Positions 58,170-64,000 of a stretch of DNA of 64,000 bases are shown here, piece after piece. A program made the translations under genes and the position numbers. The stretch comes from Alistipes sp. (GTDB lineage: Bacteria; Bacteroidota; Bacteroidia; Bacteroidales; Rikenellaceae), in assembly GCA_017399485.1 (NCBI GenBank), contig JAFQCA010000015.1, positions 1 to 64,000 of the forward strand, read 5' to 3'. The notes under the pieces are model-generated. The model saw nothing but the letters and a program-made list of their open reading frames with translations, made no database searches and was not told the DNA's origin. Positions within the stretch are counted from its first letter, which is position 1. The number at the start of each line of letters is the position of its first letter.

Positions 58170-60743
58170 ATGAAGACAAGATTTAGACTTTTAACTATTC
58201 TTGCTGCATTTTTGACTGCAGGACTGTTTGTTAATTGCAGTTCAAATGCCGCAACAGAAGTAGGGCAACTTACTGAGGCCCTCGATGCATCTGCTTGGGA
58301 GAATTCAATATGGATTTCAGCAGTGGATGCCCCCGTGGTTACAAATCGTAGAGAGACGAAGGACCGTGCTGCCGATGGCGCAAGTTGGTTCCTCTCTACT
58401 GTAAAGAACGAGCAGAAGGTTGTCGCTGCAAAGTGGATGACCTCAGGTCTTGGCGTTTATGAGATTTACCTTAACGGTCAGCCCGTAGGTAACGAGTATT
58501 TGAAGCCGGGATTTACTCACGTTCTTAAGACTCGTCGCTCGTTTACTTACGACCTTACCGATGCCTTCAAGTGTGGAGCAGGTGCCGAGAATGTACTCTC
58601 TGCACAGGTTACTCCGGGATGGTGGGCCGATAAGATTGTTACCCCTGGCGGAGATGGTTTTTATGGTACAAAGTGTGCCTTCCGCGGTGTGTTGGAACTT
58701 ACCTATGCCGACGGCTCGAAGAAACTTTATGGAACCGACCTTGAGAATTGGAAGGCTGGTATCGCAGGTCCCGTTAAGCACTCTGCTATCTTCGATGGTG
58801 AGGAGTATGATGCTCGCGAGTTGATGGGTTATGATACTCCCGAGAAACTCTCTACTCCCGAAGAGAATAAGGAGTTCAAGGGTGAGATTCTGCCGACAAA
58901 TGGTGCTGAGGTTTATCTCCGTCACGACCTTACATTGAGCCCCGTTGAGGCTTATACGTGGAAGGATGTTGAGGGCGCTAAGGAGAATGAGTTTGGTAAG
59001 GTTGTCATTTTGCAGAAGTTTGCAGCAGGTGAGCCTATTACGGTTAAGGCCGGTGAGACTTTGGTTGTAGATTTCGGCCAGAACTGCGCAGGTATTCCTT
59101 CGTTTGAATTCAAAGCGAAGGAGGGTACAGTATTGACTTGCTTGCCGGGTGAGTTGCTTAACGATGGTAATGGTGCCACGAGCCGTGGTATGGATGGCCC
59201 GGAGGGTAGCGTTCACCGTACAAATCTGCGTACTCCCGCTACTGCATTCCTTATGAAGTATACTTTTGGTGCTAGTAACAAGTTCGTCAAGTATCATCCT
59301 ACTCGTACATTCTACGGTTATCGTTTTGCGTCAATCACAGCGACTGACGATGTTACAATCAAGTCGGTAACATCTATCCCCGTAACATCTATTGCTCAGG
59401 ATTTGGAGATTGGTAAAATCTCAACAGGTGATGAGTCTATAAATAAACTTATCTCTAATACATATTGGGGTCAGCTCTCGAACTACCTCTCTGTTCCTAC
59501 CGACTGCCCGCAGCGTAACGAGCGTTTGGGTTGGACTGCTGATACACAGGTATTTACCGAGACTGGTTCATTCTTTGCCAATACTCTTACATTCTTCCAT
59601 AAGTGGATGCGCGATATGCGTGACAGCCAGCACCCGTTGGGCGGATTCCCCGGTGTTGCTCCCTATGCACAGTATGGTAACGAGTATATGCGTTTGGGTT
59701 GGGCCGATGCTGGTATCATCGTGCCTTGGACTATCTGGAAGCAGTTTGATGACAAGCAGATTGTAGAAGAGAACTGGGAGGCGATGGATTTGTTTATGAA
59801 GCGCATCTACGAGACCAAGTATGACCACGAGACACTTCGCGGTGAGAACGGTAACTACCATTGGGCCGATTGGTTGAGTTATGAGCCTTTGGAGAGTTGC
59901 GGTGGCGGTATCTACGATAATGGCAAACTACGTCCTGAGGCTGTCGATTATTGGAACTACCTCTGTTCATCATATTGGGTTATCGACGCTACAATGATGC
60001 GCGATATGGCTGCTGCCACAGGTCGTGATGCTGCGAAGTATCAGCAGATGGCCGATGAGGGTAAGGCATATATCAAGGCTAACTTCATCAACGCCGATGG
60101 TACATTCAAGACAGAGATTCTCAATACAATGCAGACTCCTGCTCTGTTCGCATTGAAGAACGGTATCGTTGAGGGCGAGGCAAAGGCCAAGATGATTGAG
60201 CGCCTGCGCCAGAACTTCGTAGAGCACGACAACTGCTTGCAGACAGGTTTCTTGGGTACCTCTATCTTGATGGCTACTCTTACCGAGAATGGTATGGCCG
60301 ACATCGCTTATGAGTTGCTCTTCCAGCGAAAGAACCCGAGTTGGTTGTACTCTGTAGATAATGGTGCAACAACTATCTGGGAGCGTTGGAACAGTTATAT
60401 GGTTGACAAGGGTATGGGTCCGCGTGGTATGAACAGTTTCAACCACTATGCTTACGGTTGCGTTTGTGAGTGGATTTGGGAGACTGCCGCTGGTATCTCA
60501 TCAGACCCCGCAACTCCCGGTTTCAAGCACATCATTATGAAGCCCGTGCCAGACAAGCGTTTGGGTTATGTGACTGCCGAGTACAACTCTGCTGCCGGCC
60601 TTATCAAGAGTGCCTGGAAGTATGAGGGTGACAAGTGGATTTGGGAGTTCACTATTCCTGAGGGTGCAAAGGCTACTGTTACACTTCCGGGTGAGACAGA
60701 GTCGAAGACATACGAGAGCGGAACATATACTCTGACAAAGTAG
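58170..60743 (+). CDS. GH78 alpha-L-rhamnosidase lipoprotein
   Basis: An 857-residue lipoprotein (Cys in FVNCSSN, about residue 24). N-terminal beta-sandwich domains carry YEIYLNGQPVGNEYLKPGFT and an AQVTPGWWADK strand. The catalytic (alpha/alpha)6 domain has SVPTDCPQRNERLGWTADTQVF (about residue 442), the GH78 Asp/Arg/Glu/Asp signature. Then come FHKWMRDMRDSQHPLGGFPG and WERWNSYMVDKGMGPRGMNSFNHYA. A last beta-sandwich ends the protein. It removes terminal rhamnose from pectic side chains or glycosides; the substrate is inferred. It has a strong promoter and a perfect terminator. Confidence 0.93.
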   Translation: MKTRFRLLTILAAFLTAGLFVNCSSNAATEVGQLTEALDASAWENSIWISAVDAPVVTNRRETKDRAADGASWFLSTVKNEQKVVAAKWMTSGLGVYEIYLNGQPVGNEYLKPGFTHVLKTRRSFTYDLTDAFKCGAGAENVLSAQVTPGWWADKIVTPGGDGFYGTKCAFRGVLELTYADGSKKLYGTDLENWKAGIAGPVKHSAIFDGEEYDARELMGYDTPEKLSTPEENKEFKGEILPTNGAEVYLRHDLTLSPVEAYTWKDVEGAKENEFGKVVILQKFAAGEPITVKAGETLVVDFGQNCAGIPSFEFKAKEGTVLTCLPGELLNDGNGATSRGMDGPEGSVHRTNLRTPATAFLMKYTFGASNKFVKYHPTRTFYGYRFASITATDDVTIKSVTSIPVTSIAQDLEIGKISTGDESINKLISNTYWGQLSNYLSVPTDCPQRNERLGWTADTQVFTETGSFFANTLTFFHKWMRDMRDSQHPLGGFPGVAPYAQYGNEYMRLGWADAGIIVPWTIWKQFDDKQIVEENWEAMDLFMKRIYETKYDHETLRGENGNYHWADWLSYEPLESCGGGIYDNGKLRPEAVDYWNYLCSSYWVIDATMMRDMAAATGRDAAKYQQMADEGKAYIKANFINADGTFKTEILNTMQTPALFALKNGIVEGEAKAKMIERLRQNFVEHDNCLQTGFLGTSILMATLTENGMADIAYELLFQRKNPSWLYSVDNGATTIWERWNSYMVDKGMGPRGMNSFNHYAYGCVCEWIWETAAGISSDPATPGFKHIIMKPVPDKRLGYVTAEYNSAAGLIKSAWKYEGDKWIWEFTIPEGAKATVTLPGETESKTYESGTYTLTK

Positions 60744-60764
60744 TTCTTAGCAGAGTGGTTAAAG

Positions 60765-60800
60765 AAAATAGGCTGCATCAATATTGGTGCAGCCTATTTT
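60765..60800. terminator. Bidirectional terminator, GH78/beta-helix gene
   Basis: A perfect 13-bp stem (60765-60777 with 60788-60800) with a 10-nt loop; A-tract before and T-tract after, so it works on both strands. It is 22 nt past the GH78 stop. Confidence 0.85.
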
Positions 60801-60836
60801 GTGTTGTTTAATAGCGGTTTTATATAGCAGAAGTTC

Positions 60837-62339
60837 TTATTTCTCGATATAAGTTATCTCTATGTTTTTCTCTCCCAGAGCCTTCTCTACGGCTGCGGGG
60901 AACTCCTTATTGAATTTGCAATCAATCCAAGGTTGGCCTATGCGACCTCCGTCGGCATCGAGATATTGTATATAGGTGTTGTTCTCCATCTTTGGTAACC
61001 ATTCGGGCTTGGCGGCAACTACATTTATAAGATTGGCGTCACTACGGTCAAATATATTATTACGGATGACAAAATTGTAAGCCTGATTGTAGTGCATCCA
61101 CCACGATTTGATGTGGGCTCCCCACGCAGGTTGAGGATGTTGCTCTCCCCAGCCATATCCTGCAAGGCGAAGGATGTTGCCTTCGTAGAGAATGTTTTCC
61201 ATATAACTATCCGTCGGCTTGAATTTGGCTCCCAAATAGTATTCAATCGACATTTCGCAACGCTCAATAAGGTTGTTCGAAAATCTTACGTTACGCATCA
61301 TACGCGATGTGTCGCTAATATCCTCTTGAGTCTGGTTTGTGATACCCGCATCGTAAATCTGATATATATAGCAGTTGTCGACTATATACTCACCACAGCC
61401 ACCATATATCTCTACAGCATTTCCATAACGTACATATTGGCGACCTTTTGGTGGGTATGGAGTAAGGACCGAGCCACCAATCCAGCCTACTACGCAGTTG
61501 GTCACCTTCAGACTCTTGGTTGTGGTGCCACCAATACCGTGCGAGCCTCCATACATCACACATAGATTGTCAATATGTACATTATCGACTGTCTGCACAA
61601 TCGTGCCGCGAGTGAGGAGTTCGATGGAAGAGAATCTCTCCGAAGGATTACCTTTGGTCGAACATAGGTAGAGGCGTTTCTTGTCTTGATAGTCGTGATA
61701 GAAATCTAAATCTCGTTTTAGGTCATATCCACCCGAAAAACTCTCCCCCGTATAATTGTGAGTCGTTTGGCCATCCTCGTCAATTACTTTTAATACCTTT
61801 ATCGCAACTTCGTCGCCGCCATTAAATACAAGCGTTCCTACATCGTCAGGCAACTCTTCACTATACATATAGACGTTGGCAGTTGAGGTCTCAATCCACT
61901 CGCCTTTTTTGGCTGCATCGTAAGGTGAGCCATATATGCGGGGCTTTTCACCACGTCCGTAAGCCGAGTATGTAACACCCGTTTTTGTAAGAATTCGTCC
62001 ACGCCATATATCCCCACGACGGAACATCACTCCATCGTTTGGCTTTAGGTCTATGGAATTTACCTTATCTAATGAGCGCAGAGGCCTTTTAGGAGAGAGT
62101 CCGTCATTCTGGTCATCACCATCAGCCGAGACGTAATATATTTGGCCCGACGGTCTGACTGTGGTTTTTGACGATAACACTTTGCGCTTTCTCTTCTCGG
62201 CGCGATGGTCAATGTCTTTCAAAGTCTTGGATGATGTCTCCTTTTGGATATCTGTATCCTGTGCTGCTGGTGCACAGGACGATGATGCCGTCACTGCAAA
62301 TAAAAGACTTGTCAATATTGTATATGCCAACTTTCTCAT
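60837..62339 (-). CDS. Right-handed parallel beta-helix lipoprotein (pectin-lyase-like)
   Basis: A 500-residue lipoprotein (Cys in ASSSCAPAAQ, about residue 22). After a basic linker (KRKRKVLSSKT), the mature domain begins IYYVSADGDDQNDGLSPKRPLRSLDKVN, the start seen in many beta-helix proteins. Repeating coils include VDNVHIDNLCVMYGG, LKVTNCVVGW, YIVDNCYIYQIYDAG, RFSNNLIERCEM and YNFVIRNNIFD. No clear lyase or hydrolase catalytic residues were identified, so it may be a polysaccharide lyase, hydrolase or binding protein. It follows the MFS gene on the minus strand. Confidence 0.8.
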   Translation of the reverse strand: MRKLAYTILTSLLFAVTASSSCAPAAQDTDIQKETSSKTLKDIDHRAEKRKRKVLSSKTTVRPSGQIYYVSADGDDQNDGLSPKRPLRSLDKVNSIDLKPNDGVMFRRGDIWRGRILTKTGVTYSAYGRGEKPRIYGSPYDAAKKGEWIETSTANVYMYSEELPDDVGTLVFNGGDEVAIKVLKVIDEDGQTTHNYTGESFSGGYDLKRDLDFYHDYQDKKRLYLCSTKGNPSERFSSIELLTRGTIVQTVDNVHIDNLCVMYGGSHGIGGTTTKSLKVTNCVVGWIGGSVLTPYPPKGRQYVRYGNAVEIYGGCGEYIVDNCYIYQIYDAGITNQTQEDISDTSRMMRNVRFSNNLIERCEMSIEYYLGAKFKPTDSYMENILYEGNILRLAGYGWGEQHPQPAWGAHIKSWWMHYNQAYNFVIRNNIFDRSDANLINVVAAKPEWLPKMENNTYIQYLDADGGRIGQPWIDCKFNKEFPAAVEKALGEKNIEITYIEK

Positions 62340-62373
62340 ACGAGGGTTTTTGTTATGGGTTAATTATAACATA

Positions 62374-62410
62374 AAGGCCTCCAATGTTTTGGGGATTCAT
62401 TGGAGGCCTT
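62374..62410 (-). terminator. Hairpin between the MFS and beta-helix genes
   Basis: A perfect 13-bp stem (62374-62386 with 62398-62410) and 11-nt loop, but only TTTATG after it on the minus strand. It lies 15 nt after the MFS stop and before the beta-helix start, so it may be a weak terminator or mRNA-stabilising hairpin. Confidence 0.6.
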
Positions 62411-62424
62411 AGGTAGATTACGAT

Positions 62425-63876
62425 TTACAATACGATAGGCTTGTATTTGGGGACAAAAGCCTTCATAGCCGACCAACTTGCCAAATAAGCCACGGCGCAG
62501 AACGAGAAGGCTATCATATAACCAGCCTCGATACCTGTATATCCCATAAATGCCATATTGGTTTGCTCGGCATAGTCGAAGAGTTTACCTGCTCCCAACT
62601 GTATTCCAAACGAGCCGACACCACCAGCCATACCTCCAATACCCGTGATGGTTGCAATCATCGACTTGGGGAACATATCACCCACCGTCGAGAAGATGTT
62701 TGCTGACCACGATTGGTGTGCCGCAGCCGCGATACCGACAATCACTACGGGATACCAATATGAGTATTGAGACAAGGGTTGAGCCAATAGTGCCAATAGC
62801 GGGAAGAATGCAAAGATAAGCATAGCGCGCATACGGCCCGCGTAAGGATTCATCTTGTATTTCTCGATAAAGATAGTCGGCAGATAACCACCCACCAACG
62901 AAATCATTACGATGAGATACAGAACGCCCAACGCTAATTGGAACTCGAAACTTGTAGATGACATACCGCAGGCGTTTTTCAAATATGATGGCATCCAGAA
63001 CAGATAGAACCACCATACGCCGTCGGCGATAGCCTTACCCGATATGAAAGCCCAAGTCTGACGATAACCGAAACATTGCCAGAGCGATACCTTTGGGGCT
63101 TTCGCGGCTTCCTCGGCAGCCTTCTGTGCAGCGGCAGCCTCATCGGCAGAGTCCGAATTGATATACTCCAATTCGGCAGCATTGACCATAGGATTTGCTT
63201 CGGGCTTCTTGTAGAGGAACTGCCAGAATCCCATCCATATAAAGCCTAATGCTCCGATGATGATAAACGCAGCCTCCCAGCCGAACTTTGCAGCCAAAAC
63301 GGGAATGGTGAATGGAGCGAGCAGGGCTCCGATTGTTGAGCCTGCGTTGAATATACTTGTTGCATAAGCACGGTCCTTCTTGGGGAAATACTCTGCTGTC
63401 GCTTTGATAGCGGCGGGGAAGTTACCGGCCTCACCAACTGCCAATACGCAACGGGCAATGATAAAGAAGGTGAGCGATACGAGAGCAATCTTTGATATGA
63501 GTTCTGCATTGTCGATAACCGCGCGTAAAGCCTCAGCGTCGGGCAAGCCAACAACCCACTCAGTCGCCACACCGCACAAAGCGTGAACACAGGCACCTAC
63601 CGACCAGATACCTATACTCCACATATATCCCTTTTTGGTGTCGAGTTTATCGACAATTCTTCCAGCAAATAGCATCGCTATGGCGTACACCAACGAGAAG
63701 ATACCCGTCACCCAGCCATAGTGTGAATTTGTCCAATGAAATTCGGGACGGATGAAATCCTCCCACGTAAGTGACAATACCTGTCGGTCAAGATAGTTGA
63801 TTGTAGTGGCAAAGAAGAGCAGACTACAGATAACCCAACGGTAAGAGGTCATTTTGTTTTGATTCGTGTTAGTCAT
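62425..63876 (-). CDS. MFS transporter, ACS/hexuronate type
   Basis: A 483-residue inner-membrane carrier with about 12 helices. The first helix WVICSLLFFATTINYLDRQVLSLT has the Asn-Tyr-x-Asp-Arg motif of the anion:cation symporter (ACS) family that includes ExuT. A further hallmark is GRIVDKLDTKKGY (loop 2-3). A basic, Ala-rich cytoplasmic loop (about 230-260) splits the two halves. By family and by the aldolase gene next to it, hexuronate (galacturonate or glucuronate) uptake is inferred. Confidence 0.88.
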   Translation of the reverse strand: MTNTNQNKMTSYRWVICSLLFFATTINYLDRQVLSLTWEDFIRPEFHWTNSHYGWVTGIFSLVYAIAMLFAGRIVDKLDTKKGYMWSIGIWSVGACVHALCGVATEWVVGLPDAEALRAVIDNAELISKIALVSLTFFIIARCVLAVGEAGNFPAAIKATAEYFPKKDRAYATSIFNAGSTIGALLAPFTIPVLAAKFGWEAAFIIIGALGFIWMGFWQFLYKKPEANPMVNAAELEYINSDSADEAAAAQKAAEEAAKAPKVSLWQCFGYRQTWAFISGKAIADGVWWFYLFWMPSYLKNACGMSSTSFEFQLALGVLYLIVMISLVGGYLPTIFIEKYKMNPYAGRMRAMLIFAFFPLLALLAQPLSQYSYWYPVVIVGIAAAAHQSWSANIFSTVGDMFPKSMIATITGIGGMAGGVGSFGIQLGAGKLFDYAEQTNMAFMGYTGIEAGYMIAFSFCAVAYLASWSAMKAFVPKYKPIVL

Positions 63877-63904
63877 ATTGTTTAGGTTTTATTTAGAGTC
63901 ATTG

Positions 63905-64000
63905 TTATTGCTTGGCTTTAGCGATGATGTCTAATGCGTAGCGACATTTGTCGCTGATGGCTTGCCAATTACCCTCAACAACAGCCTCCTTGGGGAAGAG
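63905..64000 (-). CDS. C-terminus of a KDPG/KHG aldolase-like protein (continues beyond the window)
   Basis: The last 31 codons of a minus-strand gene end at TAA (63905-63907), 29 nt before the MFS start codon. The visible LFPKEAVVEGNWQAISDKCR fits the end of 2-dehydro-3-deoxy-6-phosphogluconate aldolases, in which a (G/S)-x-(L/F)-(I/F)-(P)-K stretch is followed by a variable helix and a final amphipathic helix. With the uronate transporter, this fits the Entner-Doudoroff branch of uronate catabolism. The identification rests on a short fragment. Confidence 0.5.
   Translation of the reverse strand, partial: LFPKEAVVEGNWQAISDKCRYALDIIAKAKQ

Noticed and set aside
58443..59297. 284-codon open frame antisense to GH78
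   Set aside because: Opposite a well-conserved enzyme; no start signals or family features.

Overview
The window is a stretch of Bacteroidota chromosome, most likely order Bacteroidales and perhaps Rikenellaceae/Alistipes-like. The genus is inference only. The phylum is supported by many promoters of the form TTG-N19-21-TAnnTTTG, near absence of Shine-Dalgarno sequences, lipoproteins with an acidic stretch after the lipobox Cys, and gene blocks typical of the phylum (DUF4271-hemD-rnpA-yidD, DUF3467, short CstA, class I BirA, FKBP lipoprotein pairs).

Layout. 0-0.8 kb: the C-terminal end of a large serine recombinase runs into the 3' end of a tRNA-Leu(UAG) gene, marking the edge of an integrated element lying to the left. 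0.9-4 kb: an operon of an FAD dehydrogenase and two glycosyltransferase-like proteins. 4.0-4.5 kb: a gene-free stretch with a strong promoter and a candidate structured small RNA. 4.5-8.7 kb: a PepSY-like lipoprotein and a three-gene operon (TIM-barrel epimerase, Gfo/Idh/MocA oxidoreductase, DUF1080 hydrolase) of the 3-keto-glycoside type. 8.9-16.1 kb: flavoprotein oxidoreductases, YebC, TsaC, thioesterase and a second TIM-barrel epimerase. 16.2-16.6 kb: tRNA-Thr(CGU) with a nearby duplicate of its 3' end. 16.7-28 kb: CstA, hydrolases, Asd, PBP1A, a protease/propeller/barrel outer-membrane protein and a SUI1 protein. 27.9-31 kb: an orphan DUF4435 (TOPRIM-like) gene followed by hairpin-rich, G-rich and palindromic DNA, then mdh and gcvH. 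31-44.3 kb: housekeeping genes (birA, NUDIX, aspartate kinase, GDPD, acyl-CoA ligase, queG, two FKBPs, pdxB, lnt, folC). 44.4-44.5 kb: a 16-bp tandem repeat. 44.5-53.6 kb: DUF3467, then LysE-cmk-ispH, a membrane protein, S41 protease, histidine kinase, DUF4271, hemD, rnpA and yidD. 53.7-64 kb: a rhamnose/uronate glycan locus with GH106-like and GH78 enzymes, a beta-helix protein, an ACS-type MFS transporter and the end of a KDPG-aldolase-like gene, plus a divergent HxlR regulator/cupin pair.

The best candidates for something undescribed are non-coding. They are (i) an approximately 80-nt three-way-junction RNA at the predicted 5' end of the GH106 mRNA, with a competing alternative pairing; (ii) a stand-alone structured RNA at 4.3-4.45 kb behind a consensus promoter; (iii) a family of palindromic approximately 110-bp repeats, and a separate 105-bp cruciform-like element; (iv) a 16-bp tandem array; and (v) a recurring terminator sequence family. 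Among proteins, the solitary AriB-like DUF4435 gene and the metalloprotease-propeller-barrel fusion deserve attention. No IS element, CRISPR array, rRNA operon or SusC/SusD pair was found.
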